The notes under the pieces: model-generated
What the model was told of the DNA's origin: nothing
Seen by the model: the letters and a program-made list of their open reading frames with translations, nothing else
The model's database searches: none
Part shown: positions 1 through 12,745 of the stretch, piece after piece
Layout of the letters: each line of letters starts with the position of its first letter
How positions within the stretch are numbered: the first letter of the stretch is position 1
Translations under genes and position numbers: made by a program
Source of the DNA: Phycisphaerales bacterium
Lineage (GTDB): Bacteria; Planctomycetota; Phycisphaerae; Phycisphaerales; UBA5793
Assembly (NCBI GenBank): GCA_020852515.1
Contig: JADZAS010000002.1
Span: 248,001-312,000, forward strand
DNA: 64,000 nt
Reading direction: 5' to 3'

Positions 1-7
1 GGGCCCC

Positions 8-3865
<3,858 letters not shown>

Positions 3866-3912
3866 TGTTCCGCCGTCTGTGCTGATGCTTCGAGGCGCAA
3901 AGGCTGCTCTCC

Positions 3913-4977
3913 ATGCTCGAACTGGCCGCGTATCTCCACCGCCTCGACCCGTTCGCCTGGCGCATCTCCGGCGACTTCGGCATCCGGTGGTACGGCATCG
4001 CCTATGCGGCCGGCTTCGTTTGCCTCTATCTCCTGGCCACGCGCCTGGCCAGGCGGGGGCGAATCGTGCTCACGCCCGAGCAGGTCGGCGACTACGTCAT
4101 GTACGCCGTGGCCGGCGTGCTCCTCGGCGGCCGGCTCGGCTGGGTGCTCTTCTATCACCCGGCGGCGCTGTGGACCTTCACCTCGTCGGCGCCGTGGTGG
4201 GAAGTGCTGGCCATCAATCGCGGCGGCATGGCGAGCCACGGCGGCATGCTCGGCGTGATCATCGCCATGGCCATCTTCGCGCGCCGAAATCGCATCAATC
4301 CGCTCGGGCTGCTCGATGTCAGCGCGCTGCTCGTGCCGCTGGGTCTCTTCTTCGGACGCCTGGCCAATTTCATCAACGGCGAGTTGCGCGGCGAGCCCTG
4401 CGATCCGTCGTTTCCGCTCGCGGTGAAATTCCCTCACGAGATCGTCGAGGAGTGGGGCGCTGCCGAATTCCGCGCCGCGCCGGGGCTCGCCGACTACTTC
4501 AACATCCCCCCGCTGCGATGGCAGGAGTTCCTGCGCTCCGTGGAGGAGCGCGTTCCTGCCGCGCTCGTGCAGTTTCAGCAGTATCAGCACGATCTGCTCA
4601 CCGCCGTTCGCGCCGGCAACCAGCAGGTCATCTCGACTGTCGAGCCGATGCTCATCGCCCGCCACCCTTCGCAACTCTACCAGGCGTTCGCAGAGGGCAT
4701 CATCCTGGGCGCGGTGCTTGGTTTCATCTTCTTTGTCATCCGGCCCAGGCGCTACGGCGTGGTCGGCTGCTGGTTTCTGATCACCTACGGCATCCTGCGC
4801 ATCATCACCGAAATCTGGCGCCTGCCCGACGAAGGTATCGAACGCATCCTCGGCCTGAGCCGGGGCCAGTGGCTGAGCGTGGCGATGGTGGTTGTTGGCG
4901 TTGGCGCGCTGGTCTGGGTGCTTCGCCGCCCCCTGCCGCCGGACCGCCCGGCGGATTCGCCGCACGCTGCAGCATGA
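3913..4977 (+). CDS. lgt: Prolipoprotein diacylglyceryl transferase Lgt
   Basis: Lgt moves diacylglycerol from phosphatidylglycerol onto the lipobox cysteine of prolipoproteins in the inner membrane. The product has 354 residues, several hydrophobic helices, the HGG-M-LG motif at 109-114, and the Lgt signature GRLANFINGE (148-157) close to the family pattern GRxGNFxNxE. Arg-His-Pro-Ser-Gln-Leu-Tyr near residue 252 is also typical. Compared with E. coli Lgt (about 290 residues) there is an extra hydrophilic stretch between about 165 and 250, between the signature and the RHPSQLYQ motif. It follows secA by 47 bp and precedes a lipoprotein gene by 16 bp, so enzyme and probable substrate are neighbours. 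No strong Shine-Dalgarno is seen before the chosen ATG. Confidence 0.95.
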   Translation: MLELAAYLHRLDPFAWRISGDFGIRWYGIAYAAGFVCLYLLATRLARRGRIVLTPEQVGDYVMYAVAGVLLGGRLGWVLFYHPAALWTFTSSAPWWEVLAINRGGMASHGGMLGVIIAMAIFARRNRINPLGLLDVSALLVPLGLFFGRLANFINGELRGEPCDPSFPLAVKFPHEIVEEWGAAEFRAAPGLADYFNIPPLRWQEFLRSVEERVPAALVQFQQYQHDLLTAVRAGNQQVISTVEPMLIARHPSQLYQAFAEGIILGAVLGFIFFVIRPRRYGVVGCWFLITYGILRIITEIWRLPDEGIERILGLSRGQWLSVAMVVVGVGALVWVLRRPLPPDRPADSPHAAA

Positions 4978-4993
4978 ACCGATAGAATCGCAC

Positions 4994-5878
4994 ATGCGCG
5001 TCGCGTCGATTCTCTGCTGCGTTCTGGTTGCGTGCACCACGAGCGCGTGCCGCCGCACGGCGTCTCCTGCATCCGCGCCGCCCGCGCCGCCGCCGGGCAT
5101 GGTGTACATCCCGGGCGGGAAGACGAAGATCGGCTCGAGTGATGGCCTGCCGCAGGAGCAGCCGGTGTTCACCGCTGACGTCCAGCCGTTCTTTCTGGAC
5201 ATTCATCCGGTCACCGTCGCCCAGTTCCGCGAGTTCGTCCAGGCCACCGGTTACCGCACGCAGGCGGAAGAGTTCGGCGATTCGGCTGTGTTCGACTTCG
5301 ACACTGGCGAGTGGAGCCTCAAGAAAGGTGCGAACTGGCGGCATCCCTTCGGCCCCGACAAGTCGGCCGCCGCGGATGACCACCCGGTCACACAGGTGTC
5401 GTGGAACGATGCGATGGCGTACTGCAACTGGGCCGGCAAGCGGCTGCCGACCGAAGTCGAGTGGGAGCACGCGGCCCGCAACGCGCGCAACGGCGGGCCG
5501 CAGTACCCCTGGGGCGATGAACTGGTCGTGGATGGCAAGTACATGGCCAACGCGTGGCAGGGCTCTTTTCCAGATCTCAACACAGCCGCAGACGGCTACA
5601 TGGCGACGTCGCCCGTCGGCGCATATGGCGCCTCCCCACTGGGCCTGACGGACATGGGCGGCAACGTGTGGGAGTGGACGGCGGACTGGTTCCGGCCCTA
5701 TGCGAATCGCGATCAGCCCTTCACGCCCGGCAAGAACAGCAAGAAGGCCACGCGCGGCGGGTCGTTCCTCTGCGACCCGGTGGTGTGCCACGGCTATCGC
5801 GTCTCGGGCCGCTCGGACTCGACGCCCGAGACCGGCATGTGCCACACCGGCTTTCGCTGCGCCCGGGATATTCCCTGA
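4994..5878 (+). CDS. Formylglycine-generating enzyme (SUMF1/FGE family) lipoprotein
   Basis: FGE-sulfatase domain protein of 294 residues. FGEs oxidise a cysteine of sulfatases to formylglycine. Visible family motifs are GMVYIPGG (35-42), HPVTQVSWNDAMAYCNW (130-146), LPTEVEWEHAAR (151-162), GGNVWEWTADWF (222-233), RGGSFLC (254-260) and GFRCARD (286-292). The pair Cys260 and Cys265 in SFLC-x4-C matches the copper-binding active-site pair of true FGE enzymes, which many non-catalytic family members lack. The N terminus is a lipoprotein signal with LVAC (Cys14) or TSAC (Cys19) as lipobox. The ATG at 4994 is preceded by TAGAAT (4983-4988) and no Shine-Dalgarno. An in-frame start at 4892 would overlap lgt and destroy the signal peptide. 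Being extracytoplasmic, it would act on exported sulfatases; no sulfatase gene lies in this window. Confidence 0.85.
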   Translation: MRVASILCCVLVACTTSACRRTASPASAPPAPPPGMVYIPGGKTKIGSSDGLPQEQPVFTADVQPFFLDIHPVTVAQFREFVQATGYRTQAEEFGDSAVFDFDTGEWSLKKGANWRHPFGPDKSAAADDHPVTQVSWNDAMAYCNWAGKRLPTEVEWEHAARNARNGGPQYPWGDELVVDGKYMANAWQGSFPDLNTAADGYMATSPVGAYGASPLGLTDMGGNVWEWTADWFRPYANRDQPFTPGKNSKKATRGGSFLCDPVVCHGYRVSGRSDSTPETGMCHTGFRCARDIP

Positions 5879-5974
5879 TCATCGCGCGACGGCTCGCCGC
5901 GTCTGTGCCATGCGCGTATTCTGACCTGCTGGTGCGATTTCATTCAGTCGCCGGTCTTTCACGAGAGAAGAGAG

Positions 5975-7033
5975 ATGCCCAAGAAAGCAGTCCCCGATCC
6001 AGAGCGCCAGATCGATCTCGACCTTGTACGCGCCACCGAGAATGCCGCGATGGCAGCGTGGAAGTGGTTCGGCAAGGGCGACAAGAACATCGCCGACGGC
6101 GCCGCCTCCGACGCGATGCGCGGCATGTTCCAGCTCATCCACTGCAAAGCGCTCGTGCGCATCGGCGAGGGCCGCAAGGATGATGCGCCGGGAATCTTCA
6201 CCGACGAAAAACTCGGCACGTGGGTGGAGGGCAGCATCCCCCTTGCCGTCGCGGTTGATCCGATCGACGGCACCACGCTGACGGCCAAGGGACTGCCGGG
6301 CGCCGTTTCCGTACTCGCCGTAGCAGCCTGCGAAGATCCGCACGATGACCCGTCGGCACTGTTTCCGGTCATCCCCTCCTACTACATGGAGAAGATTGCA
6401 TTCGGCCCGAAGGTTGCCGAAGGTCCGGGCAAGATCCGCATGGATGCGCCGATCGATGAGAACCTTGACATCATCGCCTTCAAGTTGAAGAAGCGCGTGC
6501 GCGATCTCGTGGCGGTGTTGCTCGACCGGCCGCGGCACCAGCACATGATCGATGCCATCCGCAAAGCAGGCTGCGGCATCCGGCTCATCTCCGACGGCGA
6601 CGTGGCCGCGGCCATCGCGCCCAGCCTGCCCAACTCCGGGGTGGACCTCTATATCGGCATCGGTGGAAGTCCCGAGGCGGTGATCGCCTCCGCCGCGATC
6701 AAGTGCCTCGGTGGCGAGCACCTCTCGCGCATGTGGCCGCGCGACGATGCCGAACGCCAGGCGCTCGTCAAGGAGCACGGGTGCACCGAGGCGGACTTCT
6801 CCAAGATCTGGACCGTCAACGAAATGGCCAAGGGCGACCACATCATCTTCGTCGCCACCGGGATCAGCGACTCGCCGATGCTGCGCGGCATCCGCTACGA
6901 CCAGCAGCACTGCATCACCGAGTCGGTGCTTATGCGCTCGCGCTTCCGGACCGTGCGGCGCATCGAAGCGTTCCACAACATCGACAGCAAGACGATTCGC
7001 CTCGCGTCCACCGGCGAAGAAATGCGCCTCTGA
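5975..7033 (+). CDS. glpX: Class II fructose-1,6-bisphosphatase (GlpX family)
   Basis: Dephosphorylates fructose 1,6-bisphosphate (in some lineages also sedoheptulose 1,7-bisphosphate) in gluconeogenesis. The 352-residue product carries metal and substrate motifs of the family: ENAAMAAW (22-29), GKGDKNIADGAASDAMR (33-49), IGEGRKDDAP (63-72) and VDPIDGTT (94-101), plus GIGGSPEA later. The family usual form is IGEGxxDEAP and DPIEGT, so Asp replaces Glu in two conservative places. Length agrees with GlpX (about 330-350). A purine-rich run AGAGAAGAGAG just before the ATG can serve as ribosome site, although it is very close. It ends 73 bp before the convergent gene at 7106. Confidence 0.92.
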   Translation: MPKKAVPDPERQIDLDLVRATENAAMAAWKWFGKGDKNIADGAASDAMRGMFQLIHCKALVRIGEGRKDDAPGIFTDEKLGTWVEGSIPLAVAVDPIDGTTLTAKGLPGAVSVLAVAACEDPHDDPSALFPVIPSYYMEKIAFGPKVAEGPGKIRMDAPIDENLDIIAFKLKKRVRDLVAVLLDRPRHQHMIDAIRKAGCGIRLISDGDVAAAIAPSLPNSGVDLYIGIGGSPEAVIASAAIKCLGGEHLSRMWPRDDAERQALVKEHGCTEADFSKIWTVNEMAKGDHIIFVATGISDSPMLRGIRYDQQHCITESVLMRSRFRTVRRIEAFHNIDSKTIRLASTGEEMRL

Positions 7034-7105
7034 CGCGCTATGCCTGCCTGCAGCGGGCGGCGACGCGTGGCCATGGCACAGCGTGATTGAAGTCCGGCGC
7101 CGGCG

Positions 7106-7882
7106 TCAACCGCCGCCTTCACCCCCCGGCGGCGCCGGCTCCTCATCCTCGCCGGGCGGGGCCGGTTCGGCGCCACTCACCGGCGCTTCGGCCGCGTTTT
7201 CGTCGAAGATGAGGTCTCCGAGATCCGGATCGTGCAGGACGATGCGCGCGATGCCCACCTGTTCGAGCCGACCGTTCGGGCCGACGAGCAATTTGATCGT
7301 CATCGTCGTATCCAACGTCTTCTTGCTGAAGACGAGTTGGCTTCTCACATCCATCGACTGTTCGCCGACGCCCGAGCCGCCGATCGGCTGGTTGGTCGAG
7401 GAGGATTGGATCCCCTGCTGGACGCTGCCGTAGCGCGCGGTGACTTCATCGGCGAAGGCCTGAAGCTGCGCATCACTCACCTGGGTCTCGACGGGTGCAT
7501 ACAGGTGCGTCCGCGCCGAGGCGAAATCGCCAATCTGCACGTCGCTGATGAACTCCTTGGGCCCCTGCGCGACGAGCGTGAACATCTTCCAGTACTCCTG
7601 CGCGTACGGCCGCACCCACTGCATGAGCAGCGCCTGGCCGGCCAGCGACAAGATCGAGATGATGATCGCCGCCGCCGCCAGGCCGGTGCCCTTGCGCCGG
7701 CCGTTCGAAGACGAGACCGACAGCAGCCCGCCGACGCCCATCAGCAGCCCGAGCAGCGAAGTGAGCGGGCAGCAGATGATCACGCTGCAGACAAAGCCCG
7801 AGACCGCCAGCAGACTGGTGCGCGGCGGCTCGCCACCGTGGTCTCGATAGGGGTCCATTCCGCCGGCATCGAACTGACTCAT
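7106..7882 (-). CDS. DUF4190-like membrane protein
   Basis: Function unknown. The 258-residue product begins with a short Asp/Pro/Gly-rich cytoplasmic stretch, then SLLAVSGFVCSVI and a long hydrophobic pair of helices (about 23-57) and a third helix (about 68-88). This is the layout of DUF4190 proteins (small repeated-helix domain). The C-terminal half (95-230) is a soluble domain that reads like a NTF2/DUF4864-type fold: alternating helices and strands with YAPVETQVSDAQLQAFADEV. The tail is Pro/Glu/Gly-rich. An AAGGAAGA sequence precedes the ATG. It is the last gene of a minus-strand run and lies 70 bp after the Dabb lipoprotein gene. Domain naming is from overall look only. Confidence 0.7.
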   Translation of the reverse strand: MSQFDAGGMDPYRDHGGEPPRTSLLAVSGFVCSVIICCPLTSLLGLLMGVGGLLSVSSSNGRRKGTGLAAAAIIISILSLAGQALLMQWVRPYAQEYWKMFTLVAQGPKEFISDVQIGDFASARTHLYAPVETQVSDAQLQAFADEVTARYGSVQQGIQSSSTNQPIGGSGVGEQSMDVRSQLVFSKKTLDTTMTIKLLVGPNGRLEQVGIARIVLHDPDLGDLIFDENAAEAPVSGAEPAPPGEDEEPAPPGGEGGG

Positions 7883-7952
7883 GCTCTTCTTCCTTCTGAA
7901 AGCTCAGGGCGCTTACGGTCTTATTGGGATTCCCCGTGCGACCATACGGAGG

Positions 7953-8417
7953 TCAGGGAGACTCATCCAGCACGTCGTGGACCCGAATCCACTCCCAGCG
8001 CGGCTTCCATTTCTCGACCAGCGCCACGTGGCTCGGGTGATTGACGTAGGTGCGGTAGGCCTCCTCGTCCTCGAAGCCGACGTAGAAGCCCACGTCGTAG
8101 TCGCCATCCACGTTGGAGCGGCCGACGTCCAGGTGCGTGCCGCAGTAGTACGACACCACGCCTGGAATCACGGCGAGTTGCTCATCGCAATCAGCAATCA
8201 GTTCCAGCGCCTCCTCGGCATTCTTCAGTTTAAAGAACGCGAGATGGTTGATGCGGGCCGGGCGGGGCGGATTCGGGCTCAGCTGCGCTTCGGAGGGGCA
8301 GCAGATCGAGCGGCAGCCGCCCGCGAGCACGAGGAAGATCGCCACAACGGCCGGCAGAACGAAAGGACTCAGGGAGAGTCCGAGCAACGGCGAAACGCAA
8401 CGAGGTCGGTCCATCAT
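7953..8417 (-). CDS. Dabb-domain (stress-responsive alpha/beta barrel) lipoprotein
   Basis: A 154-residue exported protein. Residues 1-35 form a long lipoprotein signal ending in the lipobox LAGGC. The remainder, from RINHLAFFKLKNAEEALELI to the C terminus, fits the Dabb fold: INHLAFFKLK strand, a helix, IPGVVSYYCGTHLDVGR, YDVGFYVGFEDEEAYRTYVNHPSHVALVEK. Dabb proteins are small dimeric ferredoxin-like barrels; most have no proven function, and a secreted lipid-anchored version is typical of planctomycete-like genomes. The start ATG abuts the stop codon of the DUF1015 gene directly (TAAATG), so the two are translationally coupled. Stop and start positions leave no room for a separate promoter. 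Confidence 0.8.
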   Translation of the reverse strand: MMDRPRCVSPLLGLSLSPFVLPAVVAIFLVLAGGCRSICCPSEAQLSPNPPRPARINHLAFFKLKNAEEALELIADCDEQLAVIPGVVSYYCGTHLDVGRSNVDGDYDVGFYVGFEDEEAYRTYVNHPSHVALVEKWKPRWEWIRVHDVLDESP

Positions 8418-9731
8418 TTACTCCAGTGACTTGAACAGCAGGCCGGTCGGCATCTTGGGCCAGAAGAAAGTCGAATCCGCCGGCAGCAGGAATCCGCCGG
8501 CGGCAATGGCGAGCACATCTTCGAGACGCAGCGGCAGCATGACGATGCCGACCTGCGGCCGATCGAGTCGTCCATCCGCCCGGCGCATTTCGGGAATCTC
8601 AGCCACCGCGCGCTGAAGCGGATCGCGCCCAGCATTGCACCAATCGCGCAACACACGATCGACGACGAGGCGGCGGCAGACCACCGGCGCCGCCCGCCGC
8701 CATGCTTCGGGGGCCTCGGGCGCATTTTGAGCGAGCGGATCGACCTCGCGGGTGCTGATGACAAAGCACCGGCCGGATTCGAAATCGACCAGTCCCATGG
8801 GAATGGAGCGCTCAAACCAGGCCCGGAACACATGGCACTCCAGATCGGCTTCCGTCCCGGCCGTCTCTTCAATGCGGAACAGATCGCCGAGCTCTTTCAG
8901 CAGCTTCTCGAGGCTGAAATTCTCCATGCCGCCGTACACGTGGTGCAGCGGTCGGATCGCCATGCCTGCATCCTGATGCGCGACCAGCGCCATCATGCAG
9001 GCGCGCGCGGCCCGCGGCGCTGCCCCACCGAGCGACTCGAGGTAGGCGACCTGCGAGGCGTAGCGGTGGTGCCCGTCGGCGATGATGACATCGCGCGAGC
9101 CGAACGCGGCGGTAAGGCGGTTCACCTCAGCCTCGCGCTCGACAAGCCACAGCTCAGACAGCGTACCGTCGGGCGAAACGCCCACGGCGCGAGGCTCATC
9201 GCGGATGAGGCGATGCCGGATCTGCTCTTCGACAGCGCCCTCGTCGTCGCTGTAGATGCCAAAAATCGGCGACGTCTGTACCCGCAGCGCCTGCAGCAGC
9301 GCCAGCCGGTCGCCGCGCGGCCCCGAATCGGTCTCCTCGTGGGCGTAGAGCCCGGCGGACCGTCCCAGCGGGACCAGAGGCACGTCGGCGAAGATCGCGT
9401 GCCGCCGCGCGATCGAACCGCGATCGCGGAACGTCTGGCGCAGCAGGCCATAGACCGGGCGGTCGCACGGCGCCAAGGCTCCCCGGCCCAGCCACGACTC
9501 CAACAGTGAGCGGGCGCGCGCATAGCCCTCGCGCGGGCCGACTCGATCGATCGGCAACTGCGGCAGATCGATGGCGCAACTGTTGAGCGCATCAGCCTTG
9601 AGCAGTTGAGTGCGGAGCGCCGAGGTAACGACGTCGTAGGGCGGCGCCAGCCGGCTGGAGAGGTCGGCGCACCCACCCGCCGGGCTTCGAGCGTACATCA
9701 AAGCCTGCTGTATCGGCGCGATGCCGGGCAT
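8418..9731 (-). CDS. DUF1015 family protein
   Basis: Conserved protein of 437 residues. The signature IADGHHRYA (about 222-230) is diagnostic for DUF1015, along with APPYDVV near residue 29, the stretch SPIFGIYSD and a long central domain. Family members are widespread in bacteria and archaea; the family has no settled biochemical role that I can assign from this sequence, though the DGHHR motif suggests a metal- or phosphate-binding catalytic site. It sits in a minus-strand series: PDZ protein, this gene, Dabb lipoprotein, DUF4190-like protein. The start ATG is 69 bp after the PDZ gene stop. Confidence 0.88.
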   Translation of the reverse strand: MPGIAPIQQALMYARSPAGGCADLSSRLAPPYDVVTSALRTQLLKADALNSCAIDLPQLPIDRVGPREGYARARSLLESWLGRGALAPCDRPVYGLLRQTFRDRGSIARRHAIFADVPLVPLGRSAGLYAHEETDSGPRGDRLALLQALRVQTSPIFGIYSDDEGAVEEQIRHRLIRDEPRAVGVSPDGTLSELWLVEREAEVNRLTAAFGSRDVIIADGHHRYASQVAYLESLGGAAPRAARACMMALVAHQDAGMAIRPLHHVYGGMENFSLEKLLKELGDLFRIEETAGTEADLECHVFRAWFERSIPMGLVDFESGRCFVISTREVDPLAQNAPEAPEAWRRAAPVVCRRLVVDRVLRDWCNAGRDPLQRAVAEIPEMRRADGRLDRPQVGIVMLPLRLEDVLAIAAGGFLLPADSTFFWPKMPTGLLFKSLE

Positions 9732-9800
9732 GGCGTCCCCTGAACGATTGCTACAGACTAGGAATCGCGTCAGGAGTGAACAAGTGGACGCCGCGCTCGC

Positions 9801-10766
9801 TCAGCGCCGGCGCCGGCCGGAAGCCGAGGCCTCCAGCAGCCGCAGCCGCGCGTTGAGCCGGGCGAATTCGTCGATCAGCGGCAGGTACTGGGATTCCAGT
9901 TCGCGCCGGCGCTCGGGTGAGTCGGCGTCTGAACTGCTTTCCATCACTCGGGCAATGTCGCGCGAGACTTCCACGCGCCGGCGGTTGAATGCCTCGATCA
10001 ACTGGGCGTCATCCACGCCGCCGCTCAGCGAGACGGGCGCAGCCGAGGCTTGCCCGGCCGGCAGGATGTTCATGTCGATGAGCAGTCGTGCGTCGGGCGG
10101 GAGCTCCTTCTCGCGAATTTCATCCCACTTCTGGGCCATTTCGCGCTGCATCTGCGCGATGAAGTCCTCGAAACGGGGCAGGCCGCGCGGATCGGCCAGC
10201 GCGAACTCGACGTCCAGTTCGCGCATGCCGCGGCGGATGCGCGCCTTGACGACGTCGCCGGCCCGGCACCCGGCCATCCGCTTGAGCAGTTCGGGCTGCT
10301 GCTGCGCCCGCCGTTCCGGCAGCAACTGTCCGTTGAGCGCAAGAAACTGATCGCCGGGCTGAAGGACGCGCGCCGCAGGCGTGCCGTCGATCACGGTCTG
10401 TATCACGGCTATGTCCGACTCGCCAAACTGAATGCCGATCGCGCCGGGATTGTCAATGTAGCGTTGCCGCGACGCCATGAGAAAACGTTCGACGGCCTCG
10501 GGTGGCAAGGATCCCCAACGCGACTTCACGAATTCGATGATGACATCCGTCTCGATAGTCGGATCGCCGACAAGGCGATCGGTCGCAGCCTGACGGGTGC
10601 TGAGATCGGGGTCGTCCAGTTCGCGCGCGTAGGCTTCGAGCGAAGCCAGCACATCGGCGGCGCGGGCCCGATCGTCGGCTCGCGCGGCGCCGGGCAGCGC
10701 ACAAGCCAGCGCGCTCGACGCGCCGAGCAGTGTCGCCGCAATAAACATGTGGCGTAACTTTGCCAC
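9801..10766 (-). CDS. Exported PDZ-domain protein
   Basis: Predicted exported protein of about 321 residues. The GTG at 10766 is preceded by GGGAGGGAG with 5-nt spacing, which decides the start; an in-frame GTG at 10787 is less well placed. The N terminus VAKLRHMF followed by a hydrophobic run to ALACALPGAARA is a Sec signal peptide with an AxA-type cleavage site. Residues about 105-190 look like a PDZ domain: IGIQFGESDIAVIQTVIDG, TPAARVLQPGDQFLALNG, and a third strand RRGMRELDVEF. The C-terminal 120 residues are helical and charged. There is no protease domain, so it is a scaffold or substrate-binding protein rather than a DegP-type enzyme. A TAGAAT hexamer at 10814-10819 could be its -10 element. 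Confidence 0.78.
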   Translation of the reverse strand: MAKLRHMFIAATLLGASSALACALPGAARADDRARAADVLASLEAYARELDDPDLSTRQAATDRLVGDPTIETDVIIEFVKSRWGSLPPEAVERFLMASRQRYIDNPGAIGIQFGESDIAVIQTVIDGTPAARVLQPGDQFLALNGQLLPERRAQQQPELLKRMAGCRAGDVVKARIRRGMRELDVEFALADPRGLPRFEDFIAQMQREMAQKWDEIREKELPPDARLLIDMNILPAGQASAAPVSLSGGVDDAQLIEAFNRRRVEVSRDIARVMESSSDADSPERRRELESQYLPLIDEFARLNARLRLLEASASGRRRR

Positions 10767-10886
10767 CGACGCTCCCTCCCGCCGCACTCTTCAGGACCGC
10801 GACGTCAGGCTCTATTCTACGAACCGACGGCCCGGCGGGGGCAAGGGAAAGCCTGATGGCCGGACATGGGGGGGGGTCAGGCTGCC

Positions 10887-11672
10887 TCAGCGAGAGGAAG
10901 AGGGCGAGGCGAGCAGGCTGGCTCGATGCCGCCTGATGAGCGCCTGCAGATCTTCCAGCGTCACCCCGGCGAGCGAACCCGACGCGGACTGCGGCGACGG
11001 TCGCGATGTCCCGCCGAGGCGCGAGGGCAGGTCGATATCGCCGGTTTTGGCGGATTTCAGGCGATCCTGGGCCGTCTCAAGGGCCAGGCGCAGCCGGTCC
11101 AAGTCCGCTTCCGCCTGCTGCTGCAAGGCGCCAAGAGGCGCCAGATCGGCATGAAGCCGTTCACGGGCGCGCTCCTTGGTGCGAACAGCGAGGCTCCGGG
11201 CATTCAGCCCCTCGAACGGGCTGCCGTCTGTTTCGAGGTGATCTGCCTGTTGAAGGGCGCTCTCAGCCCGGCGCAGGGCCCGCGTCCGCGCCTCCACCCG
11301 GAGCAAGGCCAGACGCGCCTCGGCGGCCTGCACCTCTGCCTGGGTCTCGAGCACCGCCCGCTCGAGTTCTCGCGTGAGCGCAAGTTGGTCGGCCGAAGGA
11401 GCCGGCTGCACACTCGCGGCGGATTCGGTCTTCATCTCAGGCGACTCGACCGTGGGCTGGGCATCCAATTCGCCTGCAAGGCCCGCGCGCGGACCCGAGA
11501 CCGAGCCGGCCGTCCCCACCGCCAGCACCACCGCCACCAAGCCGACGCAGCTGCCCAATGCCCCACCCGCGCCCGCGAGCCGGCGGGATTGCGCCGGCGC
11601 GGTGATGAGAGCGTCATCGAGATCGAGGCTTTCCTCGGTGGCGGCAGCGGCAGATAGAAGCGGGTCAAGCAC
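10887..11672 (-). CDS. Membrane-anchored coiled-coil protein, unknown function
   Basis: Not a recognised family. From the GTG at 11672 the product has about 261 residues: a short acidic cytoplasmic segment (EESLDLDDALITAP), one membrane helix (GLVAVVLAVGTAGSV), then a long Ala/Glu/Arg/Leu-rich segment with heptad spacing predicted to be coiled coil, and a Ser-rich C terminus. The open frame continues upstream to 11969, but that part overlaps the tpiA start on the other strand and reads as noise, so the later start is preferred. Anti-sigma or RodZ-like topology (short cytoplasmic N terminus, one helix, extracytoplasmic coiled coil) is possible but not shown. The start is uncertain. Confidence 0.6.
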   Translation of the reverse strand: MLDPLLSAAAATEESLDLDDALITAPAQSRRLAGAGGALGSCVGLVAVVLAVGTAGSVSGPRAGLAGELDAQPTVESPEMKTESAASVQPAPSADQLALTRELERAVLETQAEVQAAEARLALLRVEARTRALRRAESALQQADHLETDGSPFEGLNARSLAVRTKERARERLHADLAPLGALQQQAEADLDRLRLALETAQDRLKSAKTGDIDLPSRLGGTSRPSPQSASGSLAGVTLEDLQALIRRHRASLLASPSSSR

Positions 11673-11922
11673 GCACGGCGCTCCGGCGCATCGGGGTCCG
11701 AGAACCAGCCGGACCAGCCGATCCGGTGGCGCATCGATGTGGGAAATCGGCCTTGAGTCTGGCGCGGTTAAGCCCCGGGCGGCGGATTGCGGAGATTTGC
11801 TCGATTCAGACCTCCCCGACCGGCTGCGGCTTCGGCCAGGTCGGGCTAAGATCGCCGTTCTTATCCCCTTCGCACAGAAGGCGGCGGGCGATTGCAACAC
11901 GCTCGCCGCCGAGGAGGTCATC

Positions 11923-12687
11923 GTGCCGCGCAAGCCGATCGTTGGCGGGAACTGGAAGATGAACACCAACCGCGGCTCGGCGGCGTCGCTCGCCTCGGCC
12001 GTGGCGTCGGCTCATCAGGCCGATGCGGGGGTCGAAGTCGTCATCTTCCCGCCTTTCCCCTACCTGCTCGAAGTCGGCCGAGCGATCAACGGTTCCGCGG
12101 TCGTGCTTGGCGCCCAGGACGTCTGCTGGGAAACCGACGGCGCGTTTACCGGGGAGGTCAGCGCCGCGATGCTGCGCGACTGCGGCTGCCGTTGGGTGCT
12201 CACCGGCCACAGCGAGCGGCGGCACGTCATCGGCGAAGATGATGCACTCGTCAACCGCAAGACCAGGGCGGCTCTGGCGGCCGGGCTCAGCGTCATTCTC
12301 TGCATAGGTGAGACCCGCCAGCAGCGCGAAGCGGGCGAGACAGATGAGATCAACGCCCGACAACTCACTGCCGGCCTGGACGGCGTCTCAGCCTCGCAAT
12401 CGGGGCGCATCGTGATCGCCTACGAGCCGGTCTGGGCGATCGGGACGGGCCTGACCGCCACGCCCGACGACGCCCAGACGGCGCACGCGGCCGTTCGCGC
12501 GACGTTGGGAGAGATCTTCGATCCGAGCACCGCTGCGGCGATGCGGATCCAGTACGGCGGGTCGATGAAGCCGGGGAATGCGGCCGGGCTGATGAAAATG
12601 CCGGATGTCGATGGCGGATTAATCGGTGGCGCCTCGCTCAACGCGGGGGATTTCAGCGCTATTGTTCAGGCTGCCGTTCGGGCCTGA
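11923..12687 (+). CDS. tpiA: Triosephosphate isomerase
   Basis: Interconverts dihydroxyacetone phosphate and glyceraldehyde 3-phosphate. The 254-residue product shows the complete TIM signature: GGNWKMN with the catalytic Lys12, LTGHSERR with catalytic His96, AYEPVWAIGTG with catalytic Glu168, and YGGSMKPGNA for phosphate binding, followed by GLIGGASL. A textbook Shine-Dalgarno AGGAGG (11912-11917) lies 5 nt before the GTG at 11923, which fixes the start even though the frame stays open far upstream. secG follows after 58 bp, the pairing tpiA-secG being common in bacteria. Confidence 0.97.
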   Translation: MPRKPIVGGNWKMNTNRGSAASLASAVASAHQADAGVEVVIFPPFPYLLEVGRAINGSAVVLGAQDVCWETDGAFTGEVSAAMLRDCGCRWVLTGHSERRHVIGEDDALVNRKTRAALAAGLSVILCIGETRQQREAGETDEINARQLTAGLDGVSASQSGRIVIAYEPVWAIGTGLTATPDDAQTAHAAVRATLGEIFDPSTAAAMRIQYGGSMKPGNAAGLMKMPDVDGGLIGGASLNAGDFSAIVQAAVRA

Positions 12688-12745
12688 GGACGGTCAGGCG
12701 GCCGGTTTTCCGCCGGCGTGTCTCTACCAGAGGTGGTTTTCGATC

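Noticed and set aside
7034-7105. Terminator between glpX and the convergent gene
   Set aside because: Only a short CCGGCGCCGG palindrome is seen, too weak to call.
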